Shown here piece after piece: positions 18,159-26,733 of a DNA stretch of 48,679 bases. Position 1 is the first letter of the stretch. Each line of letters opens with the position of its first letter. The notes below the pieces were generated by a model. It was not told the origin of the DNA and ran no database searches. It saw only the letters and a program-made list of their open reading frames with translations. The translations under genes were made by a program, and so were the position numbers. The DNA lies in contig DAOPZC010000037.1 in the NCBI GenBank assembly GCA_035353175.1, positions 1 to 48,679 of the forward strand, written 5' to 3'. The stretch comes from DAOPZC01 sp035353175 (GTDB lineage Bacteria; Verrucomicrobiota; Kiritimatiellia; RFP12; UBA1067).

Positions 18159-19430
18159 ATGAATTCACCCACGCCCCTATCGTTCGATCCCCCGCGCGGC
18201 ATGCGCGATTTCTATCCGGAAGACATGCTCTGGCGCAACCGCGTCTTTGACGCTTGGCGTCAGGCCGCGCAGTCCTTCGGCTTCCAGCCCTATGACGCCT
18301 GCGTCGTTGAGAGCCTTGAGTTGCTCCAGCGCAAAAGCGGCGAGGAGGTCTCCGAACAAATCTATCACTTCGTCGACAAAAGCGACCGCCACCTCGCCCT
18401 GCGCCCCGAGATGACCCCCACGCTCGCCCGCATGATCGCCGCGCGCCAAGGCCAGCTCGCCTTCCCCGTCAAGTGGTTCACCGTCGCGCAGTGCTTCCGC
18501 TACGAGCGCATGACCCGCGGCCGCAAGCGCGAGCACTACCAGTGGAACATGGACATCATCGGCGAAGAGAGCGTCTCCGCTGAGATCGAGATCCTCGCCG
18601 CCGCGGCCGCCGGACTCAAGTCCATGGGCATGCCGGACGGCGCCTACAAGATCCACGTCAACAACCGCGCGCTGCTCGCCGAGCTGCTCGCGAAATCCGG
18701 CATCGCGCCCGAGCACCACGCGGCCGTGTTCCTCGCGCTCGACAAGCGCGGCAAGATCACGGACGACGAAATCGCGGCGCTGCTCAAGGCGGAAGGGCTC
18801 GGCGAAGAGGCGGTCCGTAAAACGTTCGCCCTGCTCGCCGTCCAAAGCCTCGACCAGGCCGCGGAACTCGCCGGGCCGGATTCCCCCGCCTTGGCCGCTC
18901 TGCGCGAGCTTTTCGCGCTCGCCGAGACCTACGGCATCGCAGACCGGCTCGTCTTCGACATCGCGGTCATCCGCGGCCTGTCCTATTACACCGGCGTCGT
19001 CTTCGAGGCCTTCGACACGGAGCGCAAGTTCCGCGCGATCTTCGGCGGAGGCCGCTATGACAGCCTGCTCACCACCATCGGCGGCGCGCCCACGCCCGCC
19101 GTGGGGCTCGGCTTCGGCGACGTCGTCGTCGTCGAGGTTTTGAAAGACCTGCTCGGCGAAACCGCGGCCGCCGAAAAAAGCGGCGTGGTGATCGGATACA
19201 TGTTCCCGGAACAGCGCATCGCCGCAACCCGGCTCGCACGCGCTCTGCGCGAGAGCGGCGAAAAAGTCGACCTCATGCTCGCCCGGCAGAAACCCAAGCA
19301 GTTCTTTTCGCGCGCCAGCGCCGGCACCGCCGCAGACGCGGTCTTCATCGGCCCGGACGATGTCGCGAAGGGCGCCGCGAAGCGCAAGAACCTCGCCACG
19401 CGCGAGGAGTGTGAGATCCCGCTAAGCTGA
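18159..19430 (+). CDS. hisS: Histidyl-tRNA synthetase
   Basis: Charges tRNA-His. The 423-residue class II enzyme has motif 1 near PPRGMRDFYPED, ALRPEMTPTLARM and motif 2 in CFRYERMTRGRKREHYQWN. It has the two histidine-binding signatures RGLSYYTGVVFE and FGGGRYDSL, then a C-terminal anticodon domain. The first signature has serine where many bacterial enzymes have aspartate (RGLDYYTG). The ATG at 18159 is 11 bases after the IHF/HU stop, indicating an operon. Confidence 0.95.
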   Translation: MNSPTPLSFDPPRGMRDFYPEDMLWRNRVFDAWRQAAQSFGFQPYDACVVESLELLQRKSGEEVSEQIYHFVDKSDRHLALRPEMTPTLARMIAARQGQLAFPVKWFTVAQCFRYERMTRGRKREHYQWNMDIIGEESVSAEIEILAAAAAGLKSMGMPDGAYKIHVNNRALLAELLAKSGIAPEHHAAVFLALDKRGKITDDEIAALLKAEGLGEEAVRKTFALLAVQSLDQAAELAGPDSPALAALRELFALAETYGIADRLVFDIAVIRGLSYYTGVVFEAFDTERKFRAIFGGGRYDSLLTTIGGAPTPAVGLGFGDVVVVEVLKDLLGETAAAEKSGVVIGYMFPEQRIAATRLARALRESGEKVDLMLARQKPKQFFSRASAGTAADAVFIGPDDVAKGAAKRKNLATREECEIPLS

Positions 19431-19442
19431 GCGCGTCCCGAT

Positions 19443-19478
19443 TCGATTCATTCGATTGGGTCGATTCATTCGAATCAC
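19443..19478. repeat. Tandem 18-base repeat between hisS and tatD
   Basis: Two adjacent 18-base units share TCGATTCATTCGA and diverge at their ends. Short GATTC/GAATC inverted repeats occur here and again at 19485-19498. The block fills the space between two converging genes. There is no T-run, so a classical terminator is not evident. Confidence 0.5.
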
Positions 19479-19502
19479 ACAACGGATTCGATGGAATCGA
19501 GG

Positions 19503-20294
19503 TCACCCGAAAAGGGCGAGCGCGTTCTGCCGCGTGACCTCCGCGATCCGTTCCGCGGTTGTGCCCCGCACTTTCGCGAGGCACTCCGCCACGTGCGTCA
19601 CGAAGGCGGGCTCGTTTCGCTGTCCGCGCTTGGGCACGGGCGCCAAAAAGGGCGTGTCCGTCTCGATCAGCAGCCGCTCGTCCGGCACCATCGCCGCGCT
19701 CTCGCGCAGCATGTCGGCGTTGCGAAAGGTCACGATGCCGCTGAAACTGATCGCCAGTTGACGGTCCAGCAGCTGCGCCGCGAACGCTTTGCCTCCCGTG
19801 AAACAGTGCACCACGCCGCGCAGCCCCTCGCCGCGCCACGGCGTCTCGTCCAGCACGCGCAGCGTCGCCTCGTCCGCTTCGCGCGTGTGGATGATCACCG
19901 GCCGGCGCCACTCGTCCGCCAGCCGCAGCTGCGCCGCGAAAAGCGCGCACTGCGCCTCGGCCGTCTCGGGATGGTAGTGGAAGTCGAGTCCCGTCTCGCC
20001 GACCGCCGCCAAAGGGTTCGCCGCGGCCAGTTGCCGCAGCACGCCGACGAACACCTCGGGCGCGGCAGTCCCCGCCTGGTCGCGGTCGAAGCCCATCGCA
20101 AGCCTCACGGTTTCCGGATAGGCCGCCGAGGCCGCCAACGCGCCCGCGTTGAGCGTCGCGCTGCCGCCGACCGCCACGATGCGTCCCACGCCCGCCGCAG
20201 CCGCCCGCTCCACCACAGCCGCCGTCTCTACCGGCGTCCCTTCGAAATGCGCGTGCGTGTCGTAATACAGAAACTCGTCCATGCTCAGTCTCAT
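19503..20294 (-). CDS. tatD: TatD-family metal-dependent hydrolase
   Basis: A 263-residue TIM-barrel hydrolase of the TatD family. Members are metal-dependent deoxyribonucleases implicated in DNA repair and quality control. The metal ligands are visible: DTHAHFEG near the start, GETGLDFHY, IIHTREAD, VHCFTGG and IETDTPFLAP. I chose ATG at 20294 (MRLSMDEF) because CAGGAACAA lies directly upstream; the ATG at 20282 is an alternative. It lies 55 bases after the rhamnosidase gene. The exact substrate cannot be read from the sequence. Confidence 0.9.
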   Translation of the reverse strand: MRLSMDEFLYYDTHAHFEGTPVETAAVVERAAAAGVGRIVAVGGSATLNAGALAASAAYPETVRLAMGFDRDQAGTAAPEVFVGVLRQLAAANPLAAVGETGLDFHYHPETAEAQCALFAAQLRLADEWRRPVIIHTREADEATLRVLDETPWRGEGLRGVVHCFTGGKAFAAQLLDRQLAISFSGIVTFRNADMLRESAAMVPDERLLIETDTPFLAPVPKRGQRNEPAFVTHVAECLAKVRGTTAERIAEVTRQNALALFG

Positions 20295-20349
20295 TTGTTC
20301 CTGTGTGGACGGCACCCGAGCCGGCCGCGGCGCGCCCGGAGGCCGCAGC

Positions 20350-22722
20350 CTACCACGCATGCCGGCCTGCGCCCGCCTCGACCCACTTCTTTTCGTCAAC
20401 CAGCCAGACGCTCGCTTTCATGCCCTCGGGCAGTTCGACGTCCAGCTTCAGCTTCCCGTCCGCGACCTTCCACGCCACGCGCACAAAGCCCTTGCCCGGA
20501 CAGAACCAGTGGCCTCTGGCCCACGTCAGCCCCTCTGCCGGACGGGGATGGATCACGACGCGGTCCGCGCCGACCGCGTCCTCAGGCACAGTGAGTCCCA
20601 GCACATGCTTCATTTGCCATTCCGCGACCGAACCGAACATCGGATGATTTTGGCTGTACGTGTTGTCCGACGGCTTCCACGTCTCCCACAGCGTGGTCGC
20701 GCCGTTGTCGAGCATATACCCCCAGCCCGGAAAATCGCGGCGCTGCACCAGCTTCACCGCCAGCGCTTCCAGCCCCTCCGTGCTCAGCACGTCGAGCAGG
20801 TACTTCGTCCCGAAGATGCCGGTCGTCAGCGCGCCGCCTTGCGCTTCGATATCCCTGCGCAGAATTTCCAGCGCCGCCGCACGGTCCGCCTCAGGCACCA
20901 GCCGATGATAGAGTCCGAACGCCTGTTCGCCCTGCCGCCCTTGGCCCACTTTTCCGGAAACCACAAACTTTTTTTGGAAGGCCGCGCGGATCTCGTCTGC
21001 CAGCGCTCCGTATTTCTTCGCGTCTTCCATTTTTCCGAGGATTGCCGCGAAGCCGGCGACCAGCCGCGCCCACTGATAGAAATGCGCCGTAGCGGTCAGC
21101 GTCTCCGGCGCCTTTTCCAGCGCCTCGTGGTCGCCGATGCACCGCGGCACGATCAAATCCGGGCATTTTCCGCGCACGAGATCCACATAGCGCACGCAAG
21201 CGCCGTAGTGCTTCGCGAGTGTGTCGCGGTCGCCGTAGTATCGGTAGAGGTCGCGCATCATGACCGGCACGCCGACCGTCCAGCCAATCGGCCCCGCGCG
21301 TCCGCCGAAGCCGCGGTCCGCGATCCCCACATACGGCGCGGTCTCCGTAAACCAGCCGTCGTCTTCCGCCTCGTCCGCAAAATCCTGAACCGCCTTCGCG
21401 TAGAACGTGCGCATGTTGAAGTGGAAAATGAAGGCCTCGGTCGTCGCCGCGATGTCCGCGCCATAGCCGAAGCGCTCGCGCGCGGGGCAGTCCGACTGCA
21501 CGCCCATCAGGTTGCTTGAGAACGTGTCGACGCACAGGCGCCGGATGTCGTTGAGCAGCGCGCAGGAGCTCTCGACCGACCCCGACGCGCCCGTCCCCAA
21601 CAGCGCCACGGCGGCCACATCCGACAAAGCCGGCGCCCGCTTCAACCCCTCGATCTGCACATAGCGGTATCCGTGCCACGTGAACTGTGGCCAGTAGGTC
21701 TCCTCGCCCTGGCCGCTCCGGATGTAAACGTCACGTTGTTCGGCGACGTCCGGCGCGCCCGGGCCGCCCATTCCCGGGCGCTTGATCTGGCCGCACACCG
21801 CCGTCAAGCCGTTGACCGTCCCGTCTTTGTTCAGCAGCTCGCCGTAGCGGAACACGATGCGCTCGCCCGCCGTGCCCGCGCCGAGCCGGAAGCGCGCCTG
21901 CCCGGCCAGATTGCGCCCGGCATCGGCGACATACACGCCGGGCCGAGGCTCCGTGACCTTGACCGCCTGCAGCCACGCACCGGGCAGAACCGGCTCCGCG
22001 CGCCGCGGCTCCAGTTTCCCGCCCGGCCCCTCCACCGCCGCAGCTTGCCGCCAGCCGGAATCGTCGAACCCCAGTCCCTGCCATCCTTCGATCAGACTGC
22101 GCGCGTCGTAGACCTCGCCCAGATACAGGCTGTTGCGGAGCAGAGGCCCGTCGGCGGTTTTCCACGACACATCGCTCGCGATAGACGCCCGCGTCCCATC
22201 CTCGTATTCGATCACCAGCTTCGCGATCAGGCAGGGCCGCCCGACCGTCAGCGACGCCCTCGGATTGAAGCGGCCCCACATGCGCAGCGGCAGCGGATTA
22301 TACCAGCCGTTGCCCAGTTCCACCGCCAGCACGTTCTCCCCCTGACGCAGGGGAGGGGCCGCGTAGACGTCGTAGAGCACGCGCTTGCCAAACGGCGTCC
22401 ACAGAGGCCCAAGCCCGTGGGACAGCGGACGCCGGTTCACCGAGACCCGATACAGGCCCAGCCCCACGATGTTCAGCTGCGCGCGCCTCACGGCTTTCGC
22501 CAGCGTGAACGTTTTGCGGAAGAGCGGAGCGGGATCGTCCAGATAAAAGGCCGCGTCATTCGTCGGCTGCGGCTTGCCGTCGCCGATCCACGCCGCGCCC
22601 GTCCAGTCGCAGAGCGCATCGCGAGGTGCCGCGGCCGGAGGTTTCAGTGAAAAGCAGCCGGCGGCGATGACCGCAGCCACACAGGCGGAAATAAACGCCG
22701 TACGGAACCGTTTCCCGTGCAT
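20350..22722 (-). CDS. Alpha-L-rhamnosidase, GH78, lipoprotein
   Basis: A 790-residue enzyme that should release terminal L-rhamnose from polysaccharides or glycosides. The N-terminus is a lipoprotein signal with lipobox IAAGC, so it is likely anchored in a membrane and faces the periplasm or cell surface. An N-terminal beta domain (about 75-130, RRAQLNIVGLGLYRVSVNRRPL) and a Bac_rhamnosid-type module precede the (alpha/alpha)6 barrel. The catalytic-acid region is QSDCPARERFGYGADI, followed by the typical WKPSDNTYSQNHPMFG and a C-terminal beta-sandwich. AAGGAGGG directly precedes ATG 22722. It follows larB by 66 bases. Confidence 0.92.
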   Translation of the reverse strand: MHGKRFRTAFISACVAAVIAAGCFSLKPPAAAPRDALCDWTGAAWIGDGKPQPTNDAAFYLDDPAPLFRKTFTLAKAVRRAQLNIVGLGLYRVSVNRRPLSHGLGPLWTPFGKRVLYDVYAAPPLRQGENVLAVELGNGWYNPLPLRMWGRFNPRASLTVGRPCLIAKLVIEYEDGTRASIASDVSWKTADGPLLRNSLYLGEVYDARSLIEGWQGLGFDDSGWRQAAAVEGPGGKLEPRRAEPVLPGAWLQAVKVTEPRPGVYVADAGRNLAGQARFRLGAGTAGERIVFRYGELLNKDGTVNGLTAVCGQIKRPGMGGPGAPDVAEQRDVYIRSGQGEETYWPQFTWHGYRYVQIEGLKRAPALSDVAAVALLGTGASGSVESSCALLNDIRRLCVDTFSSNLMGVQSDCPARERFGYGADIAATTEAFIFHFNMRTFYAKAVQDFADEAEDDGWFTETAPYVGIADRGFGGRAGPIGWTVGVPVMMRDLYRYYGDRDTLAKHYGACVRYVDLVRGKCPDLIVPRCIGDHEALEKAPETLTATAHFYQWARLVAGFAAILGKMEDAKKYGALADEIRAAFQKKFVVSGKVGQGRQGEQAFGLYHRLVPEADRAAALEILRRDIEAQGGALTTGIFGTKYLLDVLSTEGLEALAVKLVQRRDFPGWGYMLDNGATTLWETWKPSDNTYSQNHPMFGSVAEWQMKHVLGLTVPEDAVGADRVVIHPRPAEGLTWARGHWFCPGKGFVRVAWKVADGKLKLDVELPEGMKASVWLVDEKKWVEAGAGRHAW

Positions 22723-22788
22723 GATCCCTCCTTGTCGCGTCCGCTGCGCGTGCAGTTTTCATAACCGGCGGCCGGGCCCGTCCAACGC

Positions 22789-23463
22789 CTACAGCGACGT
22801 GCCGCCGGCCTGCCGGTTGATCAGCGATGCGGCGACGCCCGCGCCGAATCCGTTATCGATGTTCACGACCGTCACGCCCGCAGCGCAGGAGTTGAGCATG
22901 CCGAGCAGGGCCGCAAGACCTTGAAAACTCGCGCCGTAACCGACACTCGTGGGCACCGCGATCACCGGTTTGTCGGTGAGTCCCCCGACCACCGACGGCA
23001 ACGCGCCCTCCATGCCCGCCACGACCACGATGGCCCGCGCGTCCGCAAAGCGGTCCAATCGTGACAACAGGCGGTGCAGCCCCGCCACCCCCACGTCGAA
23101 AATCCGTTCGACTTTAGCGCCCAACCGTTCGGCGGTCACCGCAGCCTCTTCGGCAACCGGAAAATCCGACGTCCCGGCACACAACACGGCGATTTTACCC
23201 CTCTGCTCCGGCAATGGCGCGACATCGCAGGTGAGGATGCGGGCTTCCGCGCGGTACGCCGCAGCGGGCAGCTCCGCCTGCACGGCCGCGGCCTGCTCGG
23301 AGGTCACCCGCGTGGCGAAAGCGTTCTGCCCGGCGGCGTTCAGCGCGCGCATGATCGCGGCGATCTGCGGCGCCGTCTTGCCGGCGCCGTAGATCACTTC
23401 CGGCATCCCCCGCCGCTGCTGGCGGTCGTAGTCCGGCTTCGCGAAATGGAGATCTTCCGTCAC
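22789..23463 (-). CDS. larB: LarB, nickel-pincer cofactor biosynthesis carboxylase
   Basis: LarB carboxylates and hydrolyses nicotinic acid adenine dinucleotide, the first step to the nickel-pincer nucleotide of lactate racemase and related racemases. The 224-residue product has a PurE-like C-terminal domain: IAVLCAGTSDFPVAEEA, VVVAGMEGALPSVVGGL and VPTSVGYGASFQGLAALLGML. The N-terminal part has PEVIYGAGKT. GTG at 23463 (VTEDLHFAKPDYDRQQR) has GGAGGG just upstream. The partners LarC and LarE and any LarA are not in the window. The gene lies between glyS and the rhamnosidase and is probably read from the glyS side. Confidence 0.93.
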   Translation of the reverse strand: MTEDLHFAKPDYDRQQRRGMPEVIYGAGKTAPQIAAIMRALNAAGQNAFATRVTSEQAAAVQAELPAAAYRAEARILTCDVAPLPEQRGKIAVLCAGTSDFPVAEEAAVTAERLGAKVERIFDVGVAGLHRLLSRLDRFADARAIVVVAGMEGALPSVVGGLTDKPVIAVPTSVGYGASFQGLAALLGMLNSCAAGVTVVNIDNGFGAGVAASLINRQAGGTSL

Positions 23464-23514
23464 AATCCCTCCGCCTCTCCTGCCAGTCAACAGCCTAAAA
23501 GCCACAGCCGCGCA

Positions 23515-25290
23515 TTACCCAATCAGCGCGTCTTCGATCTTGGCCTTGAGCTGCTCGATCGTCAACCGTTCCTGCAGCATCGTGTCGCGGTCGCGGATGG
23601 TCACCGTGCCGTCGTCGAGCGTCTGGAAGTCGATGGTCACGCACCACGGCGTACCGATCTCGTCCTGGCGGCGGTAACGGCGGCCGATCGCGCCGCTCTC
23701 GTCCCAGAACGCGGGATAGCGGCGGCTCAGATACGTGAAGATTTCGCGGGCCTTGTTGTAGACCTCGGGCTTGTTCTTGACGAGCGGGAAAACCGCGACC
23801 TTGACCGGCGCGATGCGCGGGCTGAAGTGCATCACCACGCGCACGTCTTCCTTGCCCTTTTCGTCCGCCAGCTTCTGTTCCTCATAGGCGTTGCAGAGCA
23901 GCGCCAGCATCATGCGGTCCACGCCGGCAGAGGGCTCGATCACGTGCGGGACGTATTTGCCTTCGAACAGCTTCGCCACGAACGCCCGGGCCGCGTCGGC
24001 ATCCTTGCCGCGCGCCGTCCAGTCCGCCACGACCTTTTCGGTGAAGGCGGCCTTCGCCGCATCGTCCAGCTTGCTCGCCGCAAGCTTGAGCGGCTCGTCG
24101 AACACTTCCATGCTCTTGCCGCTGTGCTTCTGGTGCTGCGTCAGATCGAAGTCCGAACGCGCGGCGATGCCCTCGAGCTCCTGCACGCCGAAGGGGAAGC
24201 TGTACTGGATGTCCACGCAGGCGCGGGCGTAGTGGGCCAGTTCCTCGGGCTTCTGCCAGTACTCGACAAAGGAGTCTGCGGGCAGCCCGCAAGCCTGAAT
24301 CCACGATTTCCGCTGCTCGACCCAGTACTTGTGCCAGACCTCCCACCCCCAGGAATCCTGCGGCACCGCGAGGTCCGGTGTATCGGCCATCGTCGTGACC
24401 TTGCCGCAGATCAATTCGACGGCCTCGTCGGGGCGGATGAAGAATTCCAGCTCCATCTGCTCGAATTCGCGGGAGCGGAAGGTGTAATTGCGGGGCGTGA
24501 CCTCGTTGCGGAACGATTTGCCCATCTGCGCGATGCCGAACGGCACCTGCTGGCGGCTGGTCGCCAGCACGTTCTGGAACTGCGCGAAGATCGCCTGGGC
24601 GGTCTCCGGGCGCAGGTACGCGACGTTGGCGGGATCGTCGACGGGGCCGACCACCGTCTTGAACATCAGGTTGAAGGGCCGCGGCTCGGTCAGTTCGCCA
24701 CCGCAATAAGGGCACGGCGAAACGCTCTCTTCGTCCTCTTCGCGATTCGCGTTGGCCAGCAGCGTGTAGAGCGCCTGCAGGCCGGCAAACGCGGCAGGGT
24801 CAGCCTTGATCTTCTCGAACGCCGCGGTCAGAACCATCGGATTCTGCACGGCCGCCAGATTGGGCGCCTGGCCTTTGGCCTTGCCCTTGCACCAGCCGGC
24901 GACCTTCCCCGCGTCGAGGCCCTCGCCGATCAGCGCCTGAAGGGCCTGGCCGATCTCGCCGTCCGCCAGAATGTCCCAGACCTGGTCCGCGCGCATCAGC
25001 TTCTTGCAGGACTTGCACGTGCTCATGGGGTCCGAGAACGTATCGAGATGGCCGGACGCCTTCCAGATGGAGGGATGCATGATGATCGTGGCGTCGAGTC
25101 CGGCCACATCTTCACGGTTGCGAACCGTCGTCTGCCACCAGGCGTCCTTGATGTTGCGCTTCATCTCGCAACCCAGCGGGCCGTAGTCCCAAAACCCGTT
25201 GATGCCGCCATAAATCTCAGAACTATGGAAAATGAAACCGCGGCGTTTGCACAGCGACGAAATGACTTCAAGACTGCTTGTGTTCGACAT
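23515..25290 (-). CDS. glyS: Glycyl-tRNA synthetase, single-chain type
   Basis: Charges tRNA-Gly. At 591 residues this is the homodimeric form typical of archaea, eukaryotes and some bacteria, not the alpha2beta2 form. Characteristic stretches are SSEIYGGINGFWDYGPLG, LRPETAQAIF, GIAQMGKSFRNE (motif 2) and EFEQMELEFF. PSAGVDRMMLALL is motif 3, and RRYRRQDEIGTPWCVTIDF lies in the anticodon-binding domain. Inserted CKSCKK and CPYCGG suggest a zinc site. ATG at 25290 is preceded by GAAGGATGGTT; an ATG six bases earlier lies inside that ribosome binding site. Confidence 0.96.
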   Translation of the reverse strand: MSNTSSLEVISSLCKRRGFIFHSSEIYGGINGFWDYGPLGCEMKRNIKDAWWQTTVRNREDVAGLDATIIMHPSIWKASGHLDTFSDPMSTCKSCKKLMRADQVWDILADGEIGQALQALIGEGLDAGKVAGWCKGKAKGQAPNLAAVQNPMVLTAAFEKIKADPAAFAGLQALYTLLANANREEDEESVSPCPYCGGELTEPRPFNLMFKTVVGPVDDPANVAYLRPETAQAIFAQFQNVLATSRQQVPFGIAQMGKSFRNEVTPRNYTFRSREFEQMELEFFIRPDEAVELICGKVTTMADTPDLAVPQDSWGWEVWHKYWVEQRKSWIQACGLPADSFVEYWQKPEELAHYARACVDIQYSFPFGVQELEGIAARSDFDLTQHQKHSGKSMEVFDEPLKLAASKLDDAAKAAFTEKVVADWTARGKDADAARAFVAKLFEGKYVPHVIEPSAGVDRMMLALLCNAYEEQKLADEKGKEDVRVVMHFSPRIAPVKVAVFPLVKNKPEVYNKAREIFTYLSRRYPAFWDESGAIGRRYRRQDEIGTPWCVTIDFQTLDDGTVTIRDRDTMLQERLTIEQLKAKIEDALIG

Positions 25291-25359
25291 AACCATCCTT
25301 CGATTGCGCTTGCACAGAAATGCGTGTTAAAGGAATTATTTTCGCCCATAATGCCCCCG

Positions 25360-25373
25360 TTTCGCAAGCGAAA
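25360..25373 (-). promoter_or_regulatory. Palindromic element before glyS
   Basis: Read in the glyS direction this is TTTCGCTTGCGAAA followed by C, identical to the element before proS. It is 69 bases from the glyS ATG, exactly as at proS. GGCGAAA begins 13 bases after the palindrome, where proS has GGTGAAA. It sits between the stop of the XylR-like regulator gene and glyS. Confidence 0.5.
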
Positions 25374-25419
25374 TTATGCGCATCAGAATCGGCGTCGGAG
25401 CCAGCACAAACGGTCGCCG

Positions 25420-26634
25420 TCACGGACACCCGCAGGGCCCGCGCGGATAACTGCGTGCCGTCTTCCTGAACTGGCGCATCGTCGTGCGGTAGTGCTTGCG
25501 GAAGACCAGCCCGAGATAACTCTCGCTCTCATAGCCGCACTGGTCGGTGATCTCCGCGATCGACAGCTCGGTCTCTTGCAGCAAACGCCGCACCTGCGCG
25601 AGCCGGGACCCCTGTAGCTCATCGTGAATCGAATGTCCCACGGCTTGACGAAACCGCAGTTCGGCCAAGCGGCGCGAGACTTTCAGGTGCTTGACGACAT
25701 CCGCCACGTTCATGCCGATGCCCGAATTGATGCGGATGAACTCAACCGCCTTGACCGCCAGCCGGTCGGTAAACTGGAGCTTCTCCGTCGACTGCCTTCC
25801 GACCACGCGGAGAGGGCCATATTGCACCGACTCCTTTTTCTTGCCCCGCCCCCGCATCAGATTGTCCAGCATCTGGGCCGCGTGATAGCCGCTTCCCTCG
25901 GTGTCCCGCAAAATGCTGCTCATCGGAGGATTCGTCGTCGAGCAGATCAACTCGTCATTGTCGACCCCCAGCACGGCGACTTGGTCCGGCACGCTGATAT
26001 CCGCCATCAGGCAGGTGTCCAACACCTGCCGCCCGCGCACATCGTTCGAGGCCATCACGCCGATCGGCTTCGGCAACCCCGCCAGCCAAGCGACCATATC
26101 TTTCTGCTCGATCCCCCAGTCGCTCCGGGCGTCATCAGAGGGCGTCCGGTACACCTCGCAACTGGCCCCCGACGCGGCCAGCCGGCGCACGAAGCCGTCC
26201 TGCCGCTTAAGCGACCAGTTGCTGTCCCAGATATCGCCGACAAAGGCGAAATGGCTGAACCCCTGCTCCATGAGATACTCCGCGCCAAGACGTCCGACCG
26301 CCACGGAATCGCACGTCATCGTCGAATGCCGAAAAAGCGGATTGCCTTTATCGGCATAGGGGCCAAGCGGATCGAAAAGCACGGTCGGCACACAGGCGGA
26401 CATGACGGGCTCCAGCAAATCCGTCAGCGTGGTGCCGGCGAGAATGCCGTTCACGCCCAGCGACTCGAGATCGCGGAAAGGCTGCTCGAACCGTTTCCCC
26501 TCGACGATGTGCAGCCGCCATGGGCCGTACAGCCGCTCATAGCGCAGAATGCCCTGCATGCGGTCCCGGTTGATCTTGTTCGACATTTCGAGCAGAACCA
26601 TCACCTGCGGCATCTTCTTCGCGATCCTGGACAT
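25420..26634 (-). CDS. XylR-like AraC-family transcriptional regulator
   Basis: A 404-residue regulator joining a LacI/periplasmic-binding-type sensor to an AraC DNA-binding domain. The sensor (about 8-290) shows MQGILRYERLYGPW, HFAFVGD, GVMASNDVRGRQVL and VAVLGVDND. The C-terminal AraC domain (about 300-400) has two helix-turn-helix motifs, ending in IAEITDQCGYESESYLGLVFRKHY. Such proteins sense sugars such as xylose and switch on catabolic genes. It follows the GH-A glycosidase gene, which is a likely target. ATG at 26634 has GAGGAG eight bases upstream. Confidence 0.92.
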   Translation of the reverse strand: MSRIAKKMPQVMVLLEMSNKINRDRMQGILRYERLYGPWRLHIVEGKRFEQPFRDLESLGVNGILAGTTLTDLLEPVMSACVPTVLFDPLGPYADKGNPLFRHSTMTCDSVAVGRLGAEYLMEQGFSHFAFVGDIWDSNWSLKRQDGFVRRLAASGASCEVYRTPSDDARSDWGIEQKDMVAWLAGLPKPIGVMASNDVRGRQVLDTCLMADISVPDQVAVLGVDNDELICSTTNPPMSSILRDTEGSGYHAAQMLDNLMRGRGKKKESVQYGPLRVVGRQSTEKLQFTDRLAVKAVEFIRINSGIGMNVADVVKHLKVSRRLAELRFRQAVGHSIHDELQGSRLAQVRRLLQETELSIAEITDQCGYESESYLGLVFRKHYRTTMRQFRKTARSYPRGPCGCP

Positions 26635-26679
26635 CTCCTTGACTCCTCGCGATACCCCGTTTAAAGCGAATGATCCCGC

Positions 26680-26708
26680 ACCATAGCATGCGGAAGTAAC
26701 CGTGTCAA
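26680..26708 (-). promoter_or_regulatory. Promoter of the XylR-like regulator
   Basis: A perfect TTGACA (26708-26703) and TATGGT (26685-26680) are separated by 17 bases. Transcription would start near 26673, about 40 bases before the ATG. Confidence 0.75.
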
Positions 26709-26716
26709 CCGACACG
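26701..26716 (-). promoter_or_regulatory. Candidate operator over the -35 box
   Basis: CGTGTC-GGTT-GACACG is a perfect six-bp inverted repeat with a four-base spacer. It covers the -35 hexamer of the regulator promoter, a position suited to repression, perhaps autoregulation. This is inference from position only. Confidence 0.4.
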
Positions 26717-26733
26717 CCCGGCCCCGGCGCGCA

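Noticed and set aside
19443..19498. A CRISPR-like or IS-end repeat block
   Set aside because: Only two 18-base units without spacers, no target-site duplication and no transposase.
23074..25617. A plus-strand open frame of 847 codons opposite glyS and larB
   Set aside because: It is antisense to two well-identified genes, is rich in Arg, His and Gly as expected for a GC-rich shadow, and has no recognisable motif.
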